The notes beneath the pieces were generated by a model. It was not told the DNA's origin, ran no database searches, and saw only the letters and a program-made list of their open reading frames with translations. DNA of 64,000 bases from Sulfuricella sp. (lineage in GTDB: Bacteria > Pseudomonadota > Gammaproteobacteria > Burkholderiales > Sulfuricellaceae): contig JBAZID010000002.1 in NCBI GenBank assembly GCA_041651995.1, positions 248,001 to 312,000 of the forward strand, in the 5' to 3' direction. Positions within the stretch are counted from its first letter, which is position 1, and each line of letters opens with the position of its first letter. Positions 41,262-49,354 of the stretch are shown here, piece by piece. A program made the translations under genes and the position numbers.

Positions 41262-41624
41262 TCAGATGTAAGACTTCATCGACTTGCGTCTGCCAGGTTT
41301 TTTCTTCTGGATCACCACGCCCTTGACGGCTTCCGGACCGGATATCTGTTCGGTGGGGTAGAGGTCGTTAAGCGCACTCAGATACCATTTTTCGTCGCGG
41401 ATCAGCAACTGGCGAAAAGTGTATTCGTCCTTGTGGAAGGCGACCACGAATGAGCCATCGGTCGCCAGTCCCTCCGGTTCGACGACAATGATGTCGCCAT
41501 CCTCGAATTCGGGCAGCATGCTATCGCCCAGCACCATCAGGGCGTAGGGTTCGCCGCTTGAACAGGCGCTGGCCGCCTCATCTTCAAGCGCGTTATGGAT
41601 TGGGATGGTTTTTCTGGTCTGCAT
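41262..41624 (-). CDS. S24/LexA-like domain protein without a DNA-binding domain
   Basis: This 120-residue protein matches the C-terminal peptidase fold of LexA/UmuD: the serine motif LGDSMLPEFEDGDIIVVEP (Ser35) is clear. The catalytic lysine expected in the following VK-R strand is Arg71 (DEYTFRQLL), so self-cleavage is doubtful. There is no helix-turn-helix; the start at 41624 gives just the domain. The C-terminus is basic (KKKPGRRKSMKSYI). It shares a 96-base divergent region with tatD. A SOS role is not supported. Confidence 0.7.
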   Translation of the reverse strand: MQTRKTIPIHNALEDEAASACSSGEPYALMVLGDSMLPEFEDGDIIVVEPEGLATDGSFVVAFHKDEYTFRQLLIRDEKWYLSALNDLYPTEQISGPEAVKGVVIQKKKPGRRKSMKSYI

Positions 41625-41720
41625 ATTCCGGGAATCCTGGATCAATGGCGCGATGCTAAACTGTCGCAAAATTTTATCGCCATATAATGGTGGCCATTTC
41701 AGTGTATTGCAAGCCTTGCC

Positions 41721-42485
41721 ATGTTGATTGACACCCATTGCCATCTTGATGCCGCCGAGTTCAACCCGGATCGTGATCGGGTGGTTGCCGCTGCGCGCGC
41801 GGCAGGCGTCGGGATCCAGATTGTGCCCGCTGTTGAAAAGGATAATTTCGCAGCGGTGCTGGATTGCTGCAGGCGCTATCCAGGGTGCTATCCGGCGCTG
41901 GGTATTCATCCCATGTATGTCGATCATGCGCAGTCAGGCGACCTCGATGTATTACGCGCCACTGTGGCAAATGAACGGCCGGTGGCGATCGGTGAAATCG
42001 GTCTTGATTTCTTTGTCCCTGATTATGATCAGGAAATGCAGGAATTCTATTTTGTCGAGCAACTGAAGATCGCACGGGATGCCGAGTTGCCCGTGTTGCT
42101 ACATATCCGCCGTGCTCAGGACCAAGTGCTCAAGCATCTGCGCAGGGTGCGAGTCTGCGGCGGTATTGCCCACGCCTTCAACGGTAGCCGGCAGCAGGCG
42201 GGGGAATTCATCAAGCTGGGCTTCAGGCTGGGTTTTGGCGGCGCAATGACTTATCCGCGCGCCACCCGTCTGCGGGAACTGGCTGCGACCTTGCCGCTGG
42301 AAGCCATCGTGCTGGAAACCGATGCGCCGGATATGGCGCCGGCCTGGATTGGCAAGGGGCGCAACAGCTCCGAAACCTTGCCGCAAATCGCGCGGACTCT
42401 GGCGGAGCTGCGCGGTGTCCCGTTTGAAGAGGTGGTCCGGGCAACTGGCGCCAATGCTCGTGCCGTGGTGAAGGGGCTGACATGA
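41721..42485 (+). CDS. TatD-family metal-dependent hydrolase
   Basis: This 254-residue protein belongs to the TatD/YcfH DNase-like family. The metal ligands are visible: HCHLD near the start, GEIGLDF, the HIRRA histidine, HAFNGS and ETDAPDMAP. Relatives are 3'-5' nucleases or D-amino-acid-type deacylases; the substrate here is not known. Its stop overlaps the next start (ATGA), the first link of a four-gene chain. Confidence 0.93.
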   Translation: MLIDTHCHLDAAEFNPDRDRVVAAARAAGVGIQIVPAVEKDNFAAVLDCCRRYPGCYPALGIHPMYVDHAQSGDLDVLRATVANERPVAIGEIGLDFFVPDYDQEMQEFYFVEQLKIARDAELPVLLHIRRAQDQVLKHLRRVRVCGGIAHAFNGSRQQAGEFIKLGFRLGFGGAMTYPRATRLRELAATLPLEAIVLETDAPDMAPAWIGKGRNSSETLPQIARTLAELRGVPFEEVVRATGANARAVVKGLT

Positions 42486-43366
42486 GCGTGGTCAGGAAGA
42501 TGGCGCTGCTCTCGATTGTGGCGGCGATTGTGACTTTGGGGCTCAAGTTTGGTGCGTGGTTCCTTACCGGCTCGGTGAGCCTGTTTTCCGATGCGGTCGA
42601 GTCCGTGGTCAACCTTGCTGCAGGGCTGATGCTTTTCTGGATGCTGACTATCGCGGCGCGCCCGGCGGATGCCGGACATGCCTATGGTCACGACAAGGCA
42701 GAATATTTCTCCAGCGGCGTCGAGGGCGCGCTGATTCTGGTGGCGGCGGTTTCGATCATCTATGCCGCTGTGGAGCGTTTTATTCACCCGGAGCCGCTGA
42801 CCCACCTTGGCCCGGGGTTGCTGGTTTCCGGGCTGGCCGCGCTGGTGAATTTTGTGGCGGCGCGCATGTTGCTCGAAGTGGCGCGGGAAAAGGACAGCAT
42901 AGCCCTGGAGGCGGACGCCCGGCATCTGCTCACCGATGTCTGGACCTCTGCCGGTGTGCTGGGCGGATTGGTGGTGGTGATGATCGCACCACCTGCGTGG
43001 CAGGTGCTTGATCCCATCATGGCAGTGGTGGTGGGTGCCAATATCGTGATGACCGGGGTGAAATTGCTGCGCCGCTCTCTGGATGGCCTGATGGATGCCG
43101 CCTTGCCGGAGCAGGAAACGCGCTTTATCGAAGCCTCGATCCGCGCCATGTTGCCATCCGGGGCGTCTTTCCACGACCTGCGCAGCCGCAAGGCCGGGCC
43201 GCGGCGCTTTATCGAACTCCATTTGCTGGTGCCCGGTGAGATCAGCGTGCGGGCATCCCACGACTTGTGCGACCGCATTGAAGAAGAAATTGCGCGTGAA
43301 CTGGCGCAAGCTTCGGTCATTATTCATGTTGAACCCACTGAAACCCATTCCGGAGATAATTCATGA
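42482..43366 (+). CDS. cation diffusion facilitator (FieF-like)
   Basis: This 294-residue inner-membrane transporter has six membrane helices (about 5-205) with the metal-site motif SLFSDAVESVVN and the second HAYGHDKAEYFS. The C-terminal cytosolic dimer domain (about 210-290) has HDLRSRKAG and HDLCDRIEEEI. It should export divalent metals such as Fe, Zn, Co or Mn. It overlaps both neighbours by 4 bases. Confidence 0.93.
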   Translation: MSVVRKMALLSIVAAIVTLGLKFGAWFLTGSVSLFSDAVESVVNLAAGLMLFWMLTIAARPADAGHAYGHDKAEYFSSGVEGALILVAAVSIIYAAVERFIHPEPLTHLGPGLLVSGLAALVNFVAARMLLEVAREKDSIALEADARHLLTDVWTSAGVLGGLVVVMIAPPAWQVLDPIMAVVVGANIVMTGVKLLRRSLDGLMDAALPEQETRFIEASIRAMLPSGASFHDLRSRKAGPRRFIELHLLVPGEISVRASHDLCDRIEEEIARELAQASVIIHVEPTETHSGDNS

Positions 43367-44091
43367 ACGGCCTGTTGCCTCAATTCGAGCGTACCCACAT
43401 CCTGCTGGGAGATGCCGGCCTGGCCAAGCTTGCCCAGAAGCATGTTTTTGTCGCGGGGCTGGGCGGCGTCGGCTCCTACTGTGCCGAAGCGCTGGCGCGT
43501 GCCGGTGTGGGGCACCTGACGCTGCTTGATCATGATGTGGTGGCCACCAGCAATATCAACCGCCAGCTGCTGGCGCTGCTTTCTACCGTCGGCCAGCCCA
43601 AGGCCGAATTGATGCGGGCGCGCATCATGGATATTAATCCCGAATGCCGGCTGGAAATACTGCGCACTTTCCTGAATAGCGAGAATGTCAACGAACTAGT
43701 GCCGGATTGCGATTATGTCGTGGATGCGATCGACTCCCTCGCATGCAAGGTGGCGCTGGTGGGCGAGAGCGTGAAGCGCGGGCTGCGTGTGGCGTCGAGT
43801 ATGGGTGCGGGCAACCGGCTCGATCCGGGAAGGGTCAGGATTGACGATATCAGCAAAACAGAAATGTGCCCGCTGGCAAAGCAGATGCGCAAGCGGCTCA
43901 GCCGCCACTACGACTTGCGCAAGGGGGTACTGACGGTGTTCTCGGACGAGCAGCCGCGCGCGCCTCTGCCACCGCAACCGGTCGATGGGCCCGGGCGCGC
44001 GCGGGCAGTGAACGGCACCATCAGCTACATGCCGCCATTGTTCGGGATGATGCTGGCGGGTGTGGTGGTCAAGGCGCTGCTTGAATCATGA
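43363..44091 (+). CDS. tcdA: tRNA threonylcarbamoyladenosine dehydratase TcdA
   Basis: TcdA (CsdL/YgdL) is an E1-like enzyme that cyclises t6A37 in tRNAs to ct6A, using ATP. The 242-residue protein has the nucleotide loop VAGLGGVGSYCAEALARAG, DHDVVATSNINRQL and a C-terminal hydrophobic anchor-like segment (MPPLFGMMLAGVVVKALL). It could be confused with ThiF or MoeB, but the length and lack of a zinc CxxC pair favour TcdA. Confidence 0.92.
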   Translation: MNGLLPQFERTHILLGDAGLAKLAQKHVFVAGLGGVGSYCAEALARAGVGHLTLLDHDVVATSNINRQLLALLSTVGQPKAELMRARIMDINPECRLEILRTFLNSENVNELVPDCDYVVDAIDSLACKVALVGESVKRGLRVASSMGAGNRLDPGRVRIDDISKTEMCPLAKQMRKRLSRHYDLRKGVLTVFSDEQPRAPLPPQPVDGPGRARAVNGTISYMPPLFGMMLAGVVVKALLES

Positions 44092-44687
44092 GTGCAACCC
44101 GGGAGATTTCGGCTATCGTTCTGGCCGGCGGGCGCGGGCGACGCATGGGCGAGGTGGACAAGGGCCTGCAGTTGCTGCAGGGCAAGCCGCTGGTGAGTTG
44201 GGTGGCGGACCGCATTGCGCCACAGGTAAGCGAGGTGCTGATCAGCGCCAACCGCAATCTGGAGCGTTATCGCGAGATGGGATATGCCGTTCTGCCGGAC
44301 GAAATGCCTGATTATCCGGGGCCGCTGGCCGGGTTGCACCGGGCAATGTCCGAGGTGCACCATCCGCTGTGGTTGAGCGTCCCCTGTGATACGCCGTTTC
44401 TTCCCGAGGATCTCGTGCAGCGTTTGCATGCTGCGTTGCTGGCTGACAAGGCTGATCTGGCGGTGGCCGTGGTTGAGGGGCAGATGCAGCCGGCAATTTG
44501 TCTCGGTTATACGCATTTGCAAGCTGGGCTGGGGAGTTTTCTTGCCCGTGGCGGGCGCAGGGTGAGCGAGTGGCAGTCGGGCCTGCTTCGGACGGCAGCA
44601 CTGTTTCATGACCTGCAATCGTTCCGCAATATCAATGCCCAGGCCGATCTGATTGAGGCAGAAACAGTAATGTCTGGTAGTAAATGA
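44088..44687 (+). CDS. mobA: molybdenum cofactor guanylyltransferase MobA
   Basis: MobA adds GMP to molybdopterin to make the guanine dinucleotide form used by SoeA-type enzymes. The 199-residue protein has the signature LAGGRGRRMGEVDKGL and the PDEMPDYPGPLAGL and SVPCDTPFLPEDLV segments. It is the last gene in the tatD-CDF-tcdA-mobA chain, all linked by ATGA overlaps. Confidence 0.95.
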   Translation: MSATREISAIVLAGGRGRRMGEVDKGLQLLQGKPLVSWVADRIAPQVSEVLISANRNLERYREMGYAVLPDEMPDYPGPLAGLHRAMSEVHHPLWLSVPCDTPFLPEDLVQRLHAALLADKADLAVAVVEGQMQPAICLGYTHLQAGLGSFLARGGRRVSEWQSGLLRTAALFHDLQSFRNINAQADLIEAETVMSGSK

Positions 44688-44778
44688 CTAATATTCCTGA
44701 AAAGGATGGAATTGTCCGGTAAAAATTCGGTACAATTACGGCTTTGATTTTTTGGTCTCGTTGAACAGGGATGCGGAT

Positions 44779-45372
44779 ATGAGCAAGAAAGAAGTGGATC
44801 GCAGTAAACGGCGGTTTCTGATCGCCGCCACCACCGCAGTCGGTGGCGTCGCGGCGGTGGGTGCTGCCGTGCCTTTCGTCATGAGCATGTTGCCAAGTGA
44901 ACGCGCCAAGGCGGCGGGTGCCCCGGTAGAGGTCGATATCGGCAAGATCGAGCCGGGCATGATGCTGAACGTCGAGTGGCAGGGCAAGCCGGTGTGGGTG
45001 GTCAACCGCACCAAGGCCATGCTGGATGCACTCAGCAAGAATGACGCCAAGCTGGTTGATCCCAAGGCGGAAGCGCCTCAGCAGCCGGAATATTGCCAGA
45101 ACGCCACGCGTTCCATTAAACCCGAGATTCTGGTGGCAGTCGGTATTTGTACCCATCTCGGCTGCTCCCCGACTTACCGTCCGGAAATGGGTCCGGCTGA
45201 CCTGGGACCGGACTGGGCTGGCGGTTTCTTCTGCCCCTGCCACGGCTCGCGTTTCGACATGGCGGCACGCGTGTTCGCCGGGGCTCCCGCACCTACCAAC
45301 CTGGTGATTCCGAAGCACAAGTATTTGAGTGACAGCCGTCTTTTGATCGGCGACGACAGCAAGGGAGCCTAA
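44779..45372 (+). CDS. petA: ubiquinol-cytochrome c reductase Rieske subunit
   Basis: This is the iron-sulfur subunit of the bc1 complex. The 197-residue protein has a twin-arginine-type N-terminus (SKRRFLIAATTAVGGVAAVG) forming the anchor. The [2Fe-2S] site is Cys124-Thr-His126-Leu-Gly-Cys129 and Cys152-Pro-Cys154-His155 (CPCHGSRFD). The ATG at 44779 follows AGGG and begins the usual MSKKEVDRSKRR. It starts the petABC operon. Confidence 0.96.
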   Translation: MSKKEVDRSKRRFLIAATTAVGGVAAVGAAVPFVMSMLPSERAKAAGAPVEVDIGKIEPGMMLNVEWQGKPVWVVNRTKAMLDALSKNDAKLVDPKAEAPQQPEYCQNATRSIKPEILVAVGICTHLGCSPTYRPEMGPADLGPDWAGGFFCPCHGSRFDMAARVFAGAPAPTNLVIPKHKYLSDSRLLIGDDSKGA

Positions 45373-45376
45373 ATAA

Positions 45377-46612
45377 ATGAACAGTCTGACTAAAATGGTG
45401 GGCTGGATTGACGAGCGTTTCCCTCTGACGTCCAACTGGAAAGCGCACCTTTCCGAGTATTACGCACCGAAAAACTTCAACTTCTGGTATTTCTTCGGCT
45501 CTCTGGCAATGCTGGTGCTGGTACTGCAGATCGTGACCGGTATTTTCCTCACCATGCATTACAAGCCTGATGTCAATATGGCTTTTGCTTCGGTGGAATA
45601 CATCATGCGTGACGTATCCTGGGGCTGGTTGATTCGCTACATGCACTCTACCGGCGCATCGGCGTTCTTTGTCGTGGTGTATCTCCACATGATGCGCGGC
45701 CTGATGTACGGTTCCTATCGCAAGCCGCGCGAGCTGATCTGGATCTTCGGCATGCTGATCTACCTGGCGCTGATGGCCGAAGCCTTCATGGGCTACCTGC
45801 TGCCTTGGGGCCAGATGTCATTCTGGGGCGCCCAGGTGATTATCAACCTGTTCACGGCCATTCCATTTGTCGGTCCGGACCTTTCTGTATGGATTCGTGG
45901 TGACTATGTAATTGGTGATGCGACGCTGAACCGCTTCTTCGCATTCCACGTCATTGCCGTACCGCTGGTACTGGTGGGCCTGGTCGCGGCGCACATCATT
46001 GCGCTGCACGAAGTCGGCTCCAACAACCCGGATGGCATCGAGATCAAGAAAAACAAGGATCCCGTAACCCACATCCCGCTGGATGGCATTCCTTTCCACC
46101 CGTACTACTCGGTCAAGGATATCGTCGGTGTGGTGGTGTTCCTGATGGTGTTCTCGGCAATTGTATTCTTTGCGCCGGACATGGGCGGTTATTTCCTGGA
46201 ATACAACAATTTTGTTCCGGCTGACCCGTTCAAGACCCCGGAGCATATTGCACCGGTCTGGTACTTCACGCCCTTCTACGCCATCCTGCGCGCTGTGCCG
46301 CCGCTGTTCGGCTCCCAGTTCCCCGGTGTGGTTGCCATGGGCGTGGCGGTAATGATCCTGTTCTTCCTGCCTTGGCTGGACAGGGGCAATGTCAAATCCA
46401 TCCGCTATCGCGGCACGGTTTACAAGGTTGCGCTGGCCCTGTTCGTCTTCAGTTTTATTGGCCTGGGCGTGCTCGGCGTGCTGCCATCCACCCCGCTCTA
46501 CACCATCTTTTCCCAGATTCTGAGCCTGGTGTACTTCGCCTTCTTCTTCCTGATGCCTTGGTATACCAAGATTGACAAGACCAAGCCCGTTCCTGAACGG
46601 GTGACGGGTTAA
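45377..46612 (+). CDS. petB: cytochrome b of the bc1 complex
   Basis: This 411-residue full-length cytochrome b has eight membrane helices. The haem-binding histidines are in MRDVSWGWLIRYMHSTGASAFF and FFAFHVIAVPLVLVGLVAAHI; the quinol site has WGAQVIINLFTAIPF. It transfers electrons from ubiquinol to the Rieske protein and across the membrane. Its stop overlaps the petC start (TAATG). Confidence 0.97.
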   Translation: MNSLTKMVGWIDERFPLTSNWKAHLSEYYAPKNFNFWYFFGSLAMLVLVLQIVTGIFLTMHYKPDVNMAFASVEYIMRDVSWGWLIRYMHSTGASAFFVVVYLHMMRGLMYGSYRKPRELIWIFGMLIYLALMAEAFMGYLLPWGQMSFWGAQVIINLFTAIPFVGPDLSVWIRGDYVIGDATLNRFFAFHVIAVPLVLVGLVAAHIIALHEVGSNNPDGIEIKKNKDPVTHIPLDGIPFHPYYSVKDIVGVVVFLMVFSAIVFFAPDMGGYFLEYNNFVPADPFKTPEHIAPVWYFTPFYAILRAVPPLFGSQFPGVVAMGVAVMILFFLPWLDRGNVKSIRYRGTVYKVALALFVFSFIGLGVLGVLPSTPLYTIFSQILSLVYFAFFFLMPWYTKIDKTKPVPERVTG

Positions 46613-47361
46613 TGAGTACGCATAGAATGGGGTTCGTTAACATGAATACGATCAAGAAACTATTGCTGCTGGTGCTGGCAGCACCCGCGGTGGCCATGGC
46701 AAGCAGTGGCGTTCACCTCGACAAGGCGCCTTATGATTTGAACGATAAGGCATCGTTGCAGCGTGGGGCGAAGACTTTCGTCAACTACTGCCTCAACTGC
46801 CACAGTGCTTCCTACATGCGCTATAACCGCCTGAAGGATATCGGTCTGACCGATGACCAGATCAAGGAAAACCTGCTCTTTGCAGCTGAGAAAGTAGGGG
46901 AGCCCATGGATGTGGCGATGAGCAAGAAAGACGCAAAAGTGTTTTTTGGCGCCACACCGCCGGATTTGACTGTGATTGCCCGCTCGCGCGGCGCCGACTG
47001 GCTCTATACCTATCTGCGCGGTTTCTACCGTGACGATACCCGCCCAACCGGCTGGAATAACACGGTATTCGACAAGGTCGGCATGCCTCACGTGCTGTAT
47101 GGCATGCAGGGCGAGCAGGTAATGCATGTGGAAAAACAGGGTGAGCATGAAACCAGTCATCTGGTGATGGCCAAGGCCGGCACCATGACTACGCCGGAAT
47201 ATGATGCGGCCACGGCTGACCTGGTCAACTACCTGGTATATATGGGTGAGCCCGCACAGCAGACGCGCATGCGTCTGGGTGTAATCGTGCTTCTGTTCCT
47301 CGGTATATTCTTTGTTGTCGCCTACTACCTGAAAAAGGAATTCTGGAAAGATATTCACTAA
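46612..47361 (+). CDS. petC: cytochrome c1
   Basis: This 249-residue haem-c subunit has an N-terminal signal/anchor (about 11-30), the haem motif CLNCH (FVNYCLNCHSASYMRYNRL) and a C-terminal membrane helix (about 222-243, LGVIVLLFLGIFFVVAYYL) that holds it to the inner membrane facing the periplasm. The start at 46612 overlaps the petB stop; an ATG at 46642 (MNTIKKLLLL) is equally reasonable and gives a cleaner signal peptide. Confidence 0.96.
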   Translation: MSTHRMGFVNMNTIKKLLLLVLAAPAVAMASSGVHLDKAPYDLNDKASLQRGAKTFVNYCLNCHSASYMRYNRLKDIGLTDDQIKENLLFAAEKVGEPMDVAMSKKDAKVFFGATPPDLTVIARSRGADWLYTYLRGFYRDDTRPTGWNNTVFDKVGMPHVLYGMQGEQVMHVEKQGEHETSHLVMAKAGTMTTPEYDAATADLVNYLVYMGEPAQQTRMRLGVIVLLFLGIFFVVAYYLKKEFWKDIH

Positions 47362-47388
47362 TCATTCCAGAGCAGCATGAAAATTTGT

Positions 47389-47420
47389 GCGCCGGTGTGC
47401 CTGAAAAGCGCTACCGGCGC
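47389..47420 (+). terminator. hairpin between petC and sspA
   Basis: GCGCCGGT (47389-47396) and ACCGGCGC (47413-47420) form an 8-base GC-rich stem, with CATGTCTTTT after it. It is probably a partial terminator at the end of petABC before sspAB. Confidence 0.5.
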
Positions 47421-47471
47421 CATGTCTTTTAAAGCCATAAACTATTAATTCTCCAGAGGTAGCATAAACCT

Positions 47472-48071
47472 ATGATGACCCTCTACTCAGGAACCACCTG
47501 CCCCTTCAGTCAGCGCTGCCGCATTGTGCTGTTCGAGAAGGGCATGGATTTCCAGATAATTGACGTTGACCTGCAAAACATGCCAGAAGATCTGGCAGTC
47601 ATGAACCCCTACAATCAGGTGCCGGTTCTGGTTGAGCGCGATCTGATCCTGCATGAATCGAATATCATTAACGAATATATTGATGAACGCTTTCCGCACC
47701 CGCAACTGATGCCCGCCGACCCGGTGATGCGCGCCCGTGCCCGTCTGTTTCTGTACCGCTTTGAGCAGGAACTGTTTGCTCACTTGGGTGCTGTCGTGAA
47801 CGGCACGCCAAAAGTTGCAGAAAAGGCGCGTGCCACGATTCGTGACAACCTGACCCAGCTGGCGCCGATTTTTGCCAAACAGAAATATATGCTGGGCGAA
47901 GAATTCTCCATGCTGGACGTGGCGATTGCTCCGTTGCTGTGGCGCCTCGAGTTTTATGGCATCGAGTTGCCAAAACAAGCGGCTCCAATACTGAAGTACG
48001 CTGAAAGGATTTTCTCGCGCCCAGCGTACATTGAAGCAATGACTCCATCTGAAAAGGCCATGCGCAAGTAA
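47472..48071 (+). CDS. sspA: stringent starvation protein A (GST fold)
   Basis: SspA binds RNA polymerase in enterobacteria and alters promoter choice under starvation and acid stress. The 199-residue protein has a thioredoxin-like N-terminal domain (TLYSGTTCPFSQRCRIVL) and a GST-type helical C-terminal domain. It keeps the FPHPQLMP segment, which carries the PHP surface motif needed for SspA function. The order petABC-sspA-sspB is conserved in betaproteobacteria. Confidence 0.93.
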   Translation: MMTLYSGTTCPFSQRCRIVLFEKGMDFQIIDVDLQNMPEDLAVMNPYNQVPVLVERDLILHESNIINEYIDERFPHPQLMPADPVMRARARLFLYRFEQELFAHLGAVVNGTPKVAEKARATIRDNLTQLAPIFAKQKYMLGEEFSMLDVAIAPLLWRLEFYGIELPKQAAPILKYAERIFSRPAYIEAMTPSEKAMRK

Positions 48072-48074
48072 TTC

Positions 48075-48491
48075 ATGGCTGAACAGGACATCTCGACCAA
48101 GCCCTACCTCATCCGCGCCATTTACGAATGGTGTTCGGATAGTGGCTTGACGCCCTATCTGGCTGTTGTCGTGGACGAAAACTGTCGCGTACCGATGGAA
48201 TTCGTCAAGGAAGGCGAGATCGTGCTCAACATCAGCGCCAGTGCCACACCCAATCTCCTCATCGACAACGAATGGGTGGGTTTCTCCGGGCGTTTCGGAG
48301 GCGTGGCACGGGAAATTTCCGTCCCAATCAGTGCCGTTATCGGCATATATTCCAAGGAAAACGGCCAGGGACTCTTTTTTGGCCGCGATGAGGCGCCACC
48401 GGATAGCCCCCAAGCCGAGCCCGGGACAGAGCCTCAACCAGAAGCCCCGACCCCAAAGCGTGGCAAGCCTTCATTGAAGGTGGTGAAATAA
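48075..48491 (+). CDS. sspB: ClpXP protease adaptor SspB
   Basis: SspB brings ssrA-tagged proteins to ClpXP. The 138-residue protein has the folded tag-binding domain (about 1-105; KPYLIRAIYEWCSDSGLTPYL, NISASATPNLLIDN), a flexible linker, and the C-terminal ClpX-binding tail RGKPSLKVVK. It starts 3 bases after sspA ends. Confidence 0.96.
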   Translation: MAEQDISTKPYLIRAIYEWCSDSGLTPYLAVVVDENCRVPMEFVKEGEIVLNISASATPNLLIDNEWVGFSGRFGGVAREISVPISAVIGIYSKENGQGLFFGRDEAPPDSPQAEPGTEPQPEAPTPKRGKPSLKVVK

Positions 48492-48510
48492 TAAAAACGG
48501 ATCATTGGGT

Positions 48511-48539
48511 TTGCTCGGCAAGCCAAGCTCACTTATAAT
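48511..48539 (+). promoter_or_regulatory. sigma-70-type promoter of tRNA-Thr
   Basis: TTGCTC (48511-48516) and a consensus TATAAT (48534-48539) are 17 bases apart and the latter ends 11 bases before the tRNA. A good match for a strong tRNA promoter. Confidence 0.75.
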
Positions 48540-48550
48540 CCACCCCCATT

Positions 48551-48626
48551 GCCGGATTAGCTCAGTTGGCAGAGCAGCGCACTTGTAATGCGAAGGTCGT
48601 CAGTTCGATTCCGACATCCGGCACCA
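48551..48626 (+). tRNA. tRNA-Thr (anticodon TGT)
   Basis: A 76-base cloverleaf: acceptor stem GCCGGAT with ATCCGGC, D-arm GCTCAGTTGGCAGAGC, anticodon loop CTTGTAA with TGT at 48584-48586, and T-arm with GTTCGATTC. The CCA end is encoded. It reads ACA and, by wobble, other ACN threonine codons. Confidence 0.98.
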
Positions 48627-48630
48627 AACA

Positions 48631-48662
48631 AAAAGGGTTAAGCATTTCTGCTTAACCCTTTT
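48631..48662 (+). terminator. Rho-independent terminator of tRNA-Thr
   Basis: A perfect 14-base stem (AAAAGGGTTAAGCA with TGCTTAACCCTTTT, loop TTTC) begins 4 bases after the tRNA and ends in Ts. It can also act for the convergent purE gene. Confidence 0.95.
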
Positions 48663-48688
48663 TACATTTGCGGAGCGGTTAACTCAGG

Positions 48689-49336
48689 TCAGCGGGCGCT
48701 TAACTTAGCCAGCGCTTCATCGGCGCTCTGTTCATAACGGGCGCGTTCTTTCATGGCCGCTTTCTCCAGCGCCTGGTTGATTTCCGGATACTTCAGCGCG
48801 AGGATGCGCGCGGCCAGCATGGCGGCGTTCTTGCTGCCGTCCACGGCCACGGTGGCGACCGGAACCCCGGGTGGCATCTGTACCGTCGAGAGCAGTGCAT
48901 CCAGGCCGGATACGACGCCGCCGGAGAGCGGCAGGCCAATGACTGGAAGGCGCGTGTGGCCGGCGATGACGCCTGCCAGGTGGGCGGCCATGCCGGCGCA
49001 GCCGATCAGAACCTGCACGCCCTCGCGATGTGCGCGCTCGATGTAGGCGGTGACCTTGTCCGGGGTGCGGTGGGCCGAGGCCACCACGATCTCGCTGGCG
49101 ATGCCGAGTTCGCTCAGGGTGTCGCGCACCTTGACCACGGTGGGCAGGTCGTTGGGGCTGCCGGTCAGGATGCCGACCAGGATGGGCTGCTTTGCCGCAG
49201 CCTTGGGGGATGCCAGGGATTTTCCTGGCGCGCTGGTTTTGGCTATTGCTGATTTCGCAGCCGCTTTTGCGGGCGCTGCTTTAGTGGCGGGCGCCTTTAC
49301 GGTAGCCGCTTTTGCGGCGGTTTTCTTGATTGCCAT
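48689..49336 (-). CDS. purE: N5-carboxyaminoimidazole ribonucleotide mutase PurE with a basic N-terminal extension
   Basis: PurE rearranges N5-CAIR to CAIR in purine synthesis. The enzyme domain begins near residue 50 (PILVGILTGSPNDLPTV) and has SAHRTPDKV and GMAAHLAGVIAGHTRLPVIGLPL. The first 49 residues are an Ala/Lys/Pro-rich tail with KAA/APAK-type repeats, like a histone H1 tail, not found in ordinary PurE. The start is supported by GGGAGA, and there is no internal Met before the enzyme domain. It lies 18 bases from purC. Confidence 0.93.
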   Translation of the reverse strand: MAIKKTAAKAATVKAPATKAAPAKAAAKSAIAKTSAPGKSLASPKAAAKQPILVGILTGSPNDLPTVVKVRDTLSELGIASEIVVASAHRTPDKVTAYIERAHREGVQVLIGCAGMAAHLAGVIAGHTRLPVIGLPLSGGVVSGLDALLSTVQMPPGVPVATVAVDGSKNAAMLAARILALKYPEINQALEKAAMKERARYEQSADEALAKLSAR

Positions 49337-49354
49337 GGTTGTGATCTCCCTTGC

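Noticed and set aside
48551..48662. tRNA gene plus downstream repeat as a possible integration (att) site
   Set aside because: No integrase, no second copy of the tRNA end and no foreign genes nearby. The downstream stem is a simple terminator.
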